Positions 57,669-64,000 of a stretch of 64,000 nt of DNA are shown here, piece by piece. A program made the position numbers and the translations under genes. Origin of the DNA: Amycolatopsis granulosa (GTDB lineage: Bacteria > Actinomycetota > Actinomycetes > Mycobacteriales > Pseudonocardiaceae); assembly GCF_011758745.1 (NCBI RefSeq), contig NZ_JAANOV010000001.1, positions 2,914,001 to 2,978,000 on the forward strand, written 5' to 3'. The stretch's first letter is position 1; each line of letters opens with the position of its first letter. The notes beneath the pieces were generated by a model. It did no database searches. It worked only from the letters and a program-made list of their open reading frames with translations, and had not been told where the DNA came from.

Positions 57669-58826
57669 ATGACCACCACGACCCGCCTGCCCGCCCGGAT
57701 CGGCGTGCTGACCGTCGCGACGTTCGCCGTCGGCACGGACGCCTTCGTCGTCAACGGCGTCCTGCCGGAGCTGGCCCGATCCCTGGACGTGAGCGTCGGC
57801 CAGGCCGGCCAGCTCGTGTCCGTCTTCGCGATCGCCTACGCCGTGTTGTCCCCAGTGCTCGCCGCCGCTACCGGGAACTGGCCACGACGCACCGTCCTGC
57901 TGGCGGCGCTCGGCGTCTTCGTCCTGGGCAACGCCGTCACCGCGCTCGCGCCGGACTACGGCCTGGCACTGGCCTCGCGGGTGATCGCCGCGGCCGGTGC
58001 CGCCGCCATCACACCGACGGCCGCCACCGCCGCGGCCGCCCTGGCCCCACCGGACCGCCGTGGCCGCGCGATGTCGCTGGTCACGCTGGGCCTGGTGTCA
58101 TCGACGGCGCTGGGCGTGCCGATCGGGACACTGCTCGGTTCCGTGGCGAGCTGGCGGCAGACCATGTGGCTGGTCGCCGCGCTCGGCGTGGTCGCCGCGG
58201 CCGGTGTCGCGCTCTGGCTGCCGCCGGTGCCGAACCCGCCGGCGACCACCCTGCGGGAGCGCCTGGCGCCGCTGCGGGACCGGGCCGTCGTGCTCATCCT
58301 CGCCGCGACCGTGGCCATGTTCACCGGGATCTACCTGGTCACGATCTACCTCAGTGTGATCGTCGAAGGCGCGACCTCGGGCGACGGCGTCCGCCTCACC
58401 GTCCTGCTGTTCGCCGCCGGAGTGGCCGGCACCATCAGCAACATGGTCACCGGCGGCTGGACGGACCGCTTCGGCCCGATGCGGGTCATCACCGTCGCGA
58501 TGACCCTCGGCGTGCTCGACTACGCGTTCATGCCGTGGACCACCGCGACGTTCACCGGCGCCCTGATCGCCGTCGTGGCCTACGGTCTCGCGTCATGGGC
58601 CGTGATGGTCCCGCAACAACACCAGCTGATCGCCGCGGCGCCGGCGACACCGTCCCTGGTCGTGTCGCTGAACGCGTCGGCGGTCTACCTCGCGGTGTCC
58701 CTCGCCGGAGTGCTCGGCGCCGGCGCGCTCGAGCTGGTGCGCGCCGCTTTCCTGCCGTGGTTCGCGGCCGTGTTCCTCCTCGCCGGGCTCGCCGCTGCCG
58801 CCGCGGCGGCGAAGTTTAAACGTTGA
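57669..58826 (+). CDS. MFS efflux transporter
   Basis: A 385-residue 12-helix major facilitator of the DHA1 (AraJ/Cmr-like) type: VGTDAFVVNGVLPELARSLD at the start, then LAAATGNWPRRTVLLAALGV (motif-A region, degenerate) and ASRVIAAAGAAAITPTAATA. It probably expels a toxic compound, the inducer of the divergent TetR repressor. ATG 57669 follows GAGGGG. Confidence 0.88.
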   Translation: MTTTTRLPARIGVLTVATFAVGTDAFVVNGVLPELARSLDVSVGQAGQLVSVFAIAYAVLSPVLAAATGNWPRRTVLLAALGVFVLGNAVTALAPDYGLALASRVIAAAGAAAITPTAATAAAALAPPDRRGRAMSLVTLGLVSSTALGVPIGTLLGSVASWRQTMWLVAALGVVAAAGVALWLPPVPNPPATTLRERLAPLRDRAVVLILAATVAMFTGIYLVTIYLSVIVEGATSGDGVRLTVLLFAAGVAGTISNMVTGGWTDRFGPMRVITVAMTLGVLDYAFMPWTTATFTGALIAVVAYGLASWAVMVPQQHQLIAAAPATPSLVVSLNASAVYLAVSLAGVLGAGALELVRAAFLPWFAAVFLLAGLAAAAAAAKFKR

Positions 58827-58848
58827 ACCACAGGCAATTCCCCTGCGC

Positions 58849-59457
58849 ATGAGCGCGTCCACCCTTCCCAACGTGGCGCGTGGACACCTGGACATCCTGG
58901 ACGAGACGCTGAGCGCGCTCCGCCGGCAGACGGGGCGCCTCACGCGCTGGGGTCAGGCGCTCGCCGAGCGGCTGGGCGAAGGCAACCGGCTGCTCGCGGC
59001 GGGCAACGGCGGCTCCGCCGCCGAGGCCCAGCAGCTCACCGCGGAGCTGCTGGGCCGCTACCACGACGACCGGCCACCGTTCTCGGCGATCGCCCTGCGC
59101 GCGGACACCTCCAGCTTCACGGCCGTGGGCGACGAATACGAGTACGACCACGCCGAGGTGTTCGCCCGGCAGGTGCGGGCACACGCACGCCCGCGCGACG
59201 TCCTCCTGCTGCTGTCGGCCAGCGGCCGCAGCCGCAACCTGGTGCGGGCGGCCGAGGAAGGCGCACGCGCCGGGGCAACGGTGTGGGCGCTGACCGGCCC
59301 GACGCCCAATCCGCTCGCCAACGTCGCCGCGGACGCCCTGTGCCTGCCCGGCACGGCCGCCACCGTGCAGGAAGCTCACCTGGTCGCCATCCACATCCTG
59401 TGCGCGGAGGTGGAGAACGTGCTGGCCGGCGGGGGCGCCGAGCGGCGCGTCTCCTGA
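58849..59457 (+). CDS. gmhA: SIS-domain isomerase (GmhA-like)
   Basis: A 202-residue sugar isomerase with a SIS fold: LLAAGNGGSAAEAQQLTAEL (phosphate-binding P-loop-like), the middle DTSSFTAVGDEYEYDHAEVF and LLLLSASGRSRNLVRAAEEG. These features match sedoheptulose-7-phosphate isomerase (GmhA), the first step of heptose synthesis. Without hldE or other heptose genes nearby, a DiaA-like or other SIS role remains possible. ATG 58849 is 22 bases past the MFS stop. Confidence 0.8.
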   Translation: MSASTLPNVARGHLDILDETLSALRRQTGRLTRWGQALAERLGEGNRLLAAGNGGSAAEAQQLTAELLGRYHDDRPPFSAIALRADTSSFTAVGDEYEYDHAEVFARQVRAHARPRDVLLLLSASGRSRNLVRAAEEGARAGATVWALTGPTPNPLANVAADALCLPGTAATVQEAHLVAIHILCAEVENVLAGGGAERRVS

Positions 59458-59639
59458 CCACATCCCGCCGCGCAGCCGGCCTCGCGGCGGTAAGCGCGCG
59501 GCGCACCGCCGTTCCCCGCGAGGCGGCCGGGCGAAATCCGTGGCCGCCGGATCGGAAGCGGCCGAGATTGTCAGACCCCACCCCTAATCTCGAACCCGTG
59601 TTCGACCACCTCACCCCCGGCAGCGAGCCGCCGGGCACC

Positions 59640-59861
59640 TCACCCCGGAGCGGGCAGCGGATCGTCGCCGTAGAGCCGCCTGCCCTCGATCGATCCGTCT
59701 CGTCGCTGGATCCTGAGCACACTCGGGCGGTCGGCGCGCGCCAGCTTCGCGGCCGCACGCACCGCGTCCCGCTTGCGCTCGTGGTGCGACAGCACCTCCC
59801 CGCCCCGCCTGACGTCCCAGCTGCCCAGCATGGGCGAGACCCAGTAAACGACCCGCGACAT
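59640..59861 (-). CDS. DUF2188 small protein
   Basis: A 73-residue basic protein with the DUF2188 layout: VVYWVSPMLGSWDVRRGGEV, then HERKRDAVRAAAKLARADRP and the strand IQRRDGSIEGRRLYGDDP. The family is tiny and of unknown role. ATG 59861 is chosen over an in-frame codon 13 residues before. It faces the XRE-ImmA pair over twin TGTTGC operators; the putative -10 (TAATAC) and -35 (TTGCGG) of this gene fall around them. Confidence 0.7.
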   Translation of the reverse strand: MSRVVYWVSPMLGSWDVRRGGEVLSHHERKRDAVRAAAKLARADRPSVLRIQRRDGSIEGRRLYGDDPLPAPG

Positions 59862-59881
59862 GATCCGGCTCCCTCCTCCAC

Positions 59882-59899
59882 TGTTGCACACCTGCAACA
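59882..59899. promoter_or_regulatory. XRE operator 1: TGTTGC-N6-GCAACA
   Basis: Perfect 6-base arms and 6-base centre, just downstream of the expected DUF2188 transcription start and over the plus-strand -35 region (TTGCAC). Confidence 0.65.
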
Positions 59900-59919
59900 C
59901 TGTCCCAGTATTACACCAC

Positions 59920-59937
59920 TGTTGCTCCTCCGCAACG
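59920..59937. promoter_or_regulatory. XRE operator 2: TGTTGC-N6-GCAACG
   Basis: Differs from operator 1 by one base, 38 bases centre to centre. It covers the minus-strand -35 and lies just downstream of the expected plus-strand start. A further half-site GCAACA is at 59943-59948. Confidence 0.6.
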
Positions 59938-59980
59938 GTTCGGCAACACTGCGACGCGACGAGAGGCGGAGGTGGGCCAC

Positions 59981-60355
59981 ATGGGCGGACGACTGGACAC
60001 GAGCAGGCTGTACGCGGCGCTGGACGCGGAGCGGGAGTCTCGCGGCCTGTCCTGGCGGCAGCTCGCGGCCGAGGCCGGGGTGAGCGCGTCCCTCGTCAGC
60101 CGGATGAGCAACGGCCACCGGCCGGACCTGGACGGGTTCATCGCGCTCGTCCAGTGGCTCGGCATGCCCGCCGAGACGTTCATGGTGTGGCCGGAGGGTG
60201 AGCCCGACGGGCGGCGCCGGCCCTCGCTCGAAGCGCAGCTCGCGCCGCTGCTCCGGGCCGAGGAAGAACTCAGTGCGGCCGACCAGCAGCACGTGATCGA
60301 CGTGGTCGGCCTGACCATGCGACACATCCGCGCAAGGAACAAGGAGCTGCAATGA
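59981..60355 (+). CDS. XRE family regulator
   Basis: A 124-residue Cro/CI-type protein: helix-turn-helix LSWRQLAAEAGVSASLVSRM (about 23-42) with HRPDLDGFIALVQWLGMPAE, and a C-terminal segment with LSAADQQHVIDVVGLTM. ATG 59981 has GGAGG 8 bases upstream. It overlaps the ImmA-like gene by 4 bases. XRE-ImmA pairs release repression when the protease cleaves the XRE protein; they appear in ICEs, prophages and toxin-antitoxin-like stress modules. Confidence 0.87.
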   Translation: MGGRLDTSRLYAALDAERESRGLSWRQLAAEAGVSASLVSRMSNGHRPDLDGFIALVQWLGMPAETFMVWPEGEPDGRRRPSLEAQLAPLLRAEEELSAADQQHVIDVVGLTMRHIRARNKELQ

Positions 60356-60945
60356 CCCTCCGCCGGGGTTTCAAGAAGCAGGCCAGGGAACTCGCCCTGG
60401 AGGTCCGCGCCGAGCTGGGCCTGCCGGTCTTCGCGCCGCTGGATCCGTGGGCGCTGGCCGAGCTCTACGGCATCGAGGTGTTCGACCTGTCCAACCCGAT
60501 CCTGCCGCCGGAGTCCGTGCGCTACCTGACCGAGGAGCGCCCGCACGTGTTCTCCGCAGCGCTGGTGCCGCTCCAGCCCAGCGGCGCGGTGATCATCGAG
60601 AACCACGTGCACCCGCCGCGCCGCAGGCGGTCCACGATCGCGCACGAGATGGCGCACGTGCTCCTGGAACACCCGTTCGGTCCCACGCTGACCGACGAGA
60701 ACGGCTGCCGCTCGGCGGTGGCCGAGATCGAGGAAGAGGCCGCCGAGCTCTCCGGCGAACTCCTGATCCCCACCGACGCCGCGCGCGTGGCCGCGTTCAA
60801 GGGCTGGTCGGATCACTCGGTGGCCAACCACTTCCGGGTCAGCGTCGCGATGGCCACGTGGCGCATGAACATGAGCGCCGGCCGACGGATCGCCGCACGC
60901 ACACGCGGCAAGGAGGAGACGGCCCACTACGCGACACCCGCCTGA
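60352..60945 (+). CDS. ImmA/IrrE-type zinc metallopeptidase
   Basis: A 197-residue protein with the zinc motif HEMAH (98-102) followed by VLLEHPFG, and a C-terminal helical part including SDHSVANHFRVSVAMATWRM. ImmA/IrrE proteases cleave a partner XRE repressor upon stress. The gene starts in the stop of that XRE gene (ATGA). No phage or ICE genes are adjacent, so it is probably a chromosomal stress switch. Substrate is inferred from pairing. Confidence 0.87.
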   Translation: MTLRRGFKKQARELALEVRAELGLPVFAPLDPWALAELYGIEVFDLSNPILPPESVRYLTEERPHVFSAALVPLQPSGAVIIENHVHPPRRRRSTIAHEMAHVLLEHPFGPTLTDENGCRSAVAEIEEEAAELSGELLIPTDAARVAAFKGWSDHSVANHFRVSVAMATWRMNMSAGRRIAARTRGKEETAHYATPA

Positions 60946-60946
60946 G

Positions 60947-60990
60947 GTTGTCCACAAACCGATCCACAGGTGCCCAAATCTGTGGACAAC
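60947..60990. other. DnaA-box-like 10-base inverted repeat
   Basis: GTTGTCCACA (60947-60956) and TGTGGACAAC (60981-60990) face each other across 24 bases, and both contain TTGTCCACA, the actinobacterial DnaA box. A degenerate third copy, CGATCCACA, is at 60960-60968. It lies between the ImmA gene and the HNH nuclease gene. It may bind DnaA or act as hairpin/terminator. Confidence 0.55.
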
Positions 60991-61069
60991 TCGTCTGTCC
61001 ATTGAGGACGCGCGTGCGTGGCCGGACACCGCCGCTCCCACTAGCGGGTTAATTCTGGTAGAAGAACTT

Positions 61070-61960
61070 GTGGACCTTGAAGCAGAAGTCGACGTCCGGC
61101 ATCGGATCATGGCGCGGCTTCAGGAGGCTGTCGATGCGTCGCCGTCGGGGACGTTGAGTCGTCGAGAATTGAGCGCGTTCGAGGTCGACGGACGCACTTG
61201 GCGACTGCTCGACCAAGGACGCGGCATTCGCAATCCCAAGGACCTGCAGGCCACGCTCACGATCATGACGTCGTTGCACGGTCCCTACGGCGATGAGCCG
61301 ATGGAAAGCGGCTTGTTCCGCTATCACTACCAGTCGTCATCCGACGCCGGCGACAACACCAAGCTCAGAAGGGCGTGTGAGCTGCAGCTCCCCTTGATCC
61401 TCTTCTGGATGTTGGAGCCGGGGCTGTACGTGCCCGTGTTCCCGGTGTACGTGGTCGCGGACGACCGGCCGAACCGGGTGTTCCTCATCGCCTTGGACGA
61501 AGGACTGCGATTCCTCCCCGATCCAATGGACCCCGGTGAAGCCGCGAAGCGGTACGCTCATCGAATAGCGCGGCGACGGCTGCACCAACCCGTGTTCCGC
61601 GCGAGCGTGCTCCGGGCATACGAAGTGCGCTGCGCGGTGTGTCGGCTCCAGCACGGAAACCTGCTCGACGCCGCTCACATCATCCCCGACGGTGCTGATC
61701 ACGGCGCTCCGATCGTGTCGAACGGGCTCAGCCTGTGCAAGATCCACCACGCCGCCTACGACAACCAGCAGCTCGGCATTTCACCGGACTATCGCGTCCA
61801 CATCGCGCCCGACCTCCTCGTCGAGGTGGATGGGCCGATGCTGCGACACGGACTGCAGGAAATGCACGGCCAACTCATCGGGTTGCCGTCGCGCCCCAAG
61901 GAGCGCCCTGACCGCGACCGGCTGGACGAGCGTTACCAACAGTTCCTCCGCGCGTCCTGA
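61070..61960 (+). CDS. HNH endonuclease, possible phosphorothioate-reading type IV restriction enzyme
   Basis: A 296-residue protein. The C-terminal part has the HNH fold: C188 and C191 (RCAVCRLQHG), LLDAAHIIPDGADHGA (His 203) and SLCKIHHAAYDNQQLGI. The N-terminal part (about 30-140) has TWRLLDQGRGIRNPKDLQAT, LFRYHYQ and DNTKLRRACELQLPLILFW, like the sulfur-binding domain joined to HNH in ScoMcrA/SprMcrA-type proteins (COG3440). Such enzymes cut foreign DNA carrying phosphorothioate marks. The DNA is less GC-rich than its surroundings, a hint of transfer. GTG 61070 follows AGAAGAA. No dnd genes are here. Confidence 0.75.
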   Translation: MDLEAEVDVRHRIMARLQEAVDASPSGTLSRRELSAFEVDGRTWRLLDQGRGIRNPKDLQATLTIMTSLHGPYGDEPMESGLFRYHYQSSSDAGDNTKLRRACELQLPLILFWMLEPGLYVPVFPVYVVADDRPNRVFLIALDEGLRFLPDPMDPGEAAKRYAHRIARRRLHQPVFRASVLRAYEVRCAVCRLQHGNLLDAAHIIPDGADHGAPIVSNGLSLCKIHHAAYDNQQLGISPDYRVHIAPDLLVEVDGPMLRHGLQEMHGQLIGLPSRPKERPDRDRLDERYQQFLRAS

Positions 61961-61966
61961 CGTTGT

Positions 61967-62467
61967 TCACGCGGCGGGGATGGATTCCTCGCCGAAGAGT
62001 TCGGCGACCGCGCGCGCCCGGAGCCGTTCCAGGCGCGTCGCCTGGCTGCGGGCGTTCGCGATCAGTTCGTCGAGGCGGTCGGCGTCCAGGCGCGAGTCCG
62101 CGGTGGCCCGCGCGCGCAGCGTTCGCCAGGTGGCGACCTTGCCCTCGACGCCGAGCCGGAGGCCTTCGAGTTCGACCACGCGGCTCAGTGGCGACCGGCT
62201 CAGGAGGCGGCCGTTCAGCTTCAGCCTGCCCGCCTTCTCCAGCAGCCGGCCTGCCCACTGCCCGGCCGGGCGGGCGGCTTCGCCGAGCGTGCGCATCATC
62301 TCGACCAGGGCGTCGCGGTCCTCGGCCATTTCCTCGGCGAGCCGGTCGAGCTTCCCGTTGCCGGCCCATTCCGCCTCGGCACGCGCCAGCCGCCGCGCCA
62401 GTTCGGCGCAGGCCGTCACCACGACGACGTGGTCGTTGAGGTAAATCCCGAGCAACGTGCGACCCAT
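61967..62467 (-). CDS. Helical protein of unknown function
   Basis: A 166-residue protein without a recognised family: LGIYLNDHVVVVTACAELAR at the start, then helices with LARRLARAEAEWAGNGKLDR and RLDADRLDELIANARSQATR. It is cytosolic, Arg/Leu/Ala-rich and might be a coiled-coil actinobacterial protein of unknown purpose. It lies just behind the convergent HNH gene (6 bases apart). ATG 62467 is the only sensible start. Confidence 0.6.
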   Translation of the reverse strand: MGRTLLGIYLNDHVVVVTACAELARRLARAEAEWAGNGKLDRLAEEMAEDRDALVEMMRTLGEAARPAGQWAGRLLEKAGRLKLNGRLLSRSPLSRVVELEGLRLGVEGKVATWRTLRARATADSRLDADRLDELIANARSQATRLERLRARAVAELFGEESIPAA

Positions 62468-62542
62468 ACCGGTGAGTACCCCACGACGCGGAGATCAATC
62501 CAGGTCACTGCCTGCCCGCGACGCGATCCGGCGGGCCCGCGC

Positions 62543-63724
62543 TCACACCACCCCGTCCGCGCGCAGCCGCGCGATCTCCGCCGGCGCGTGGCCCAGCTCG
62601 GTGAGGATCGCGTCCGTCTGGCCGCCCACCTGCGGCACCGGGTCCATCCGCGGTTCCACTCCGGCCATGATCACCGGCGGCAGCAGCGCCGCCATCGTCC
62701 CGCCGGGGATCGGCACCTCCCGCCACCGGTCGCGCTCGGCGAGCACCGGGTGGTCCAGGAACTCGTGCACCGAATTCACCCCGGCGTTCGCGACCCCGAT
62801 CCCGTCCAGCAGCGCCATGACCTTCTCGCTGTCCAGCTCCCGGAACCGGGCCGCCACGACCGCGTTCAGCTCGTCCCGGTGCGCCACGCGCGCGGACCCG
62901 GTCGCGAAGCGCGGGTCGTCGGCGAGCTCGGGCCGCTGCAGGAAGTGGGTGCACAGCGCCACCCACTCCGGCTCGTTCTGGATCGAGAACAGCACGTCCT
63001 TGCCGTCGGCCGCGGTGTAGGCCCCGTACGGCGCGATCGTGGCGTGCTGGGTGCCGACCCGCGGCGGCTGGGTGCCGCCGTAGCGGGTGTAGTAGGCAGG
63101 CTGTCCCATCCACTCCGACAGCGCGTCGAACAGCGACACCTCCACCGGCCGCGCCTCGCCCGTGGTGGCCCGCGTGAACAGGGCCGTGAGGATGCCCGAG
63201 TAGGCGTACATGCCGCCCGCGATGTCGGCCACCGAAATTCCGGCCCGTGCCGCGCCCTCCGGGGTGCCGGTCAGCGACACCAGACCGGTCTGGCACTGCA
63301 CCAGCAGGTCGTACGCCTTGCGCCCGGCCCACGGGCCGTCCGTGCCGTATCCGCTGACCGTGCACGGGATCAGCCCCGGGTACCGTTCGCCCAGCGCCGC
63401 CGGCTCCAGCCCCAGCCGCGCGGCTGCCCCGGGCGCGAGGTTCTGCACGAACACGTCGGCCCCGGCGAGCAACCGGTCGAGGATCTCGCGGCCGCGCGGG
63501 TCCTTGACGTCGAGCGTCAGCGACTCCTTGGAGCGGTTCAGCCAGACGAAGTAGCTGGACTGCCCGTGCACGGTGGTGTCGTAGCGGCGCGCGAAGTCGC
63601 CGCCGCCCGGCCGCTCGACCTTGATCACGCGGGCGCCGAGGTCGGCCAGCTGACGCGTGGCGAACGGCGCCGCGACCGCCTGTTCCAGGCTGACGACGGT
63701 GATCCCGGCGAGCGGCCGGGTCAC
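62543..63724 (-). CDS. Family III CoA-transferase
   Basis: A 393-residue CaiB/BaiF protein: TVVSLEQAVAAPFATRQLAD, VIKVERPGGGDFARRYDTTV and VEVSLFDALSEWMGQPAYY, where D is the catalytic Asp that forms the acyl/CoA intermediate, in contrast to the homologue at 50818. GTG 63724 overlaps the stop of the upstream monooxygenase gene by 4 bases (GTGA). It likely moves CoA from one acid to another in an acid breakdown path. Confidence 0.88.
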   Translation of the reverse strand: MTRPLAGITVVSLEQAVAAPFATRQLADLGARVIKVERPGGGDFARRYDTTVHGQSSYFVWLNRSKESLTLDVKDPRGREILDRLLAGADVFVQNLAPGAAARLGLEPAALGERYPGLIPCTVSGYGTDGPWAGRKAYDLLVQCQTGLVSLTGTPEGAARAGISVADIAGGMYAYSGILTALFTRATTGEARPVEVSLFDALSEWMGQPAYYTRYGGTQPPRVGTQHATIAPYGAYTAADGKDVLFSIQNEPEWVALCTHFLQRPELADDPRFATGSARVAHRDELNAVVAARFRELDSEKVMALLDGIGVANAGVNSVHEFLDHPVLAERDRWREVPIPGGTMAALLPPVIMAGVEPRMDPVPQVGGQTDAILTELGHAPAEIARLRADGVV

Positions 63725-64000
63725 AACGCGCCCAGCTGCGGGTCCCCGTCCGGCAGCGGCGTCAGGAACTGCAGGTCCATCGGCTTGGCGAGCAGCCCGT
63801 CCAGTGTCTTGCCCAGCTCGGCGAGCGCGGGGCCCTTGCCGTGCACGCGCAGCGCCTGGCCGGAGGCCCACTTCTCCACCATCACGAACGTCGACGGCGA
63901 GCTGGAGCCGCGGTGCAGCGCATAGCGTTCACACCCCGGCTCGGCGTGCACCGCCCGCACCGCCGTGCGCAGCGCCTCCTCGACCTGGGATTCCTTGCCC
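63721..64000 (-). CDS. ABM-fold monooxygenase, 3' part only (start outside)
   Basis: The frame is open to the right window edge and ends at TGA 63721-63723. It has VRAVHAEPGCERYALHRGSS and FVMVEKWASGQALRVHGKGP, the antibiotic biosynthesis monooxygenase signature with the conserved GCERY. Dimers act on quinols or related substrates. It overlaps the CoA-transferase gene behind it, so both are translated together. The 5' end is outside the window. Confidence 0.8.
   Translation of the reverse strand, partial: GKESQVEEALRTAVRAVHAEPGCERYALHRGSSSPSTFVMVEKWASGQALRVHGKGPALAELGKTLDGLLAKPMDLQFLTPLPDGDPQLGAL

Noticed and set aside
60947-60990. Chromosomal replication origin
   Set aside because: Only two perfect DnaA boxes and one weak one, no AT-rich melting region and none of dnaA, dnaN, recF or gyrB nearby.
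1-64000. Secondary metabolite gene cluster
   Set aside because: The DUF574 methyltransferase, ABM proteins and exporters could suggest one, but no synthase, carrier-protein or other core biosynthetic gene is present.

Overview
The window is a chromosomal stretch from a high-GC actinomycete. Base composition, the many GTG starts, ATGA-coupled genes, an S-adenosyl methyltransferase of the DUF574 type, the tadA / tadA-associated / tyrA / tRNA-Ser block and the clpS-DUF2017 pair point to Pseudonocardiaceae, most likely Amycolatopsis or a close relative (inference from gene content; no search was run). No transposase, integrase, CRISPR array or large biosynthetic cluster is visible. The region is densely packed and gene-dense on both strands, with an unusually high number of regulator genes that face away from a partner across a short gap holding a clear inverted repeat.

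Layout. 1-5.3 kb: end of an aminotransferase, an ECF sigma factor, an exported low-complexity protein, the divergent pair yczR (MocR regulator)/yczE, and a Clp-N protein coupled to a small HTH protein. 5.3-17.5 kb: PP2C-like protein, DUF998 membrane protein, F420-type DUF385 protein and TetR regulator, DUF574 methyltransferase, phosphoribosyltransferase-hydrolase pair, a GH3 hexosaminidase, several regulators, a degenerate EAL-CBS-GGDEF protein and a lipase. 17.5-22.7 kb: tRNA-Ser(GGA), a ClpS-like adaptor with a frameshifted DUF2017 gene, and a five- or six-gene cassette built around an FtsK/SpoIIIE ATPase with small helical proteins and a YbaB-like protein. 22.7-30.4 kb: secreted nuclease, ABC-2 exporter permease, tRNA-Ser(CGA), tadA, M20 hydrolase, tyrA.

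30.4-45.3 kb: an Rv0909/Rv0910-like pair with a collagen-like tail, GDSL hydrolase, oxidoreductase with its TetR regulator, a MarR-controlled ABC exporter, MFS and aldehyde dehydrogenase genes, and an iron-siderophore ABC transporter under a very good IdeR/DmdR box. 45.3-57 kb: metabolic and stress genes (MBL hydrolase, cutA, ppx, a thiamine-diphosphate enzyme, a family III CoA-transferase homologue with Gly at the usual catalytic Asp, FAD monooxygenase) and a copper/nickel block (copA, copZ, NiCoT, csoR). 57-64 kb: TetR/MFS efflux pair, SIS isomerase, a divergent DUF2188 / XRE-ImmA locus with twin operators, a DnaA-box-like inverted repeat, an HNH nuclease that resembles phosphorothioate-DNA-reading type IV enzymes, and a second CoA-transferase with a truncated monooxygenase gene at the window end.

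The most promising unexplained pieces are the FtsK cassette (18.5-22.6 kb), the HTH/Clp-N/PP2C locus whose two palindromes sit exactly on facing promoter elements (5.3 kb), the XRE-ImmA-DUF2188 locus followed by the HNH nuclease (59.6-62 kb), and the divergent Rv0909/Rv0910-like pair (30.4-31.2 kb).
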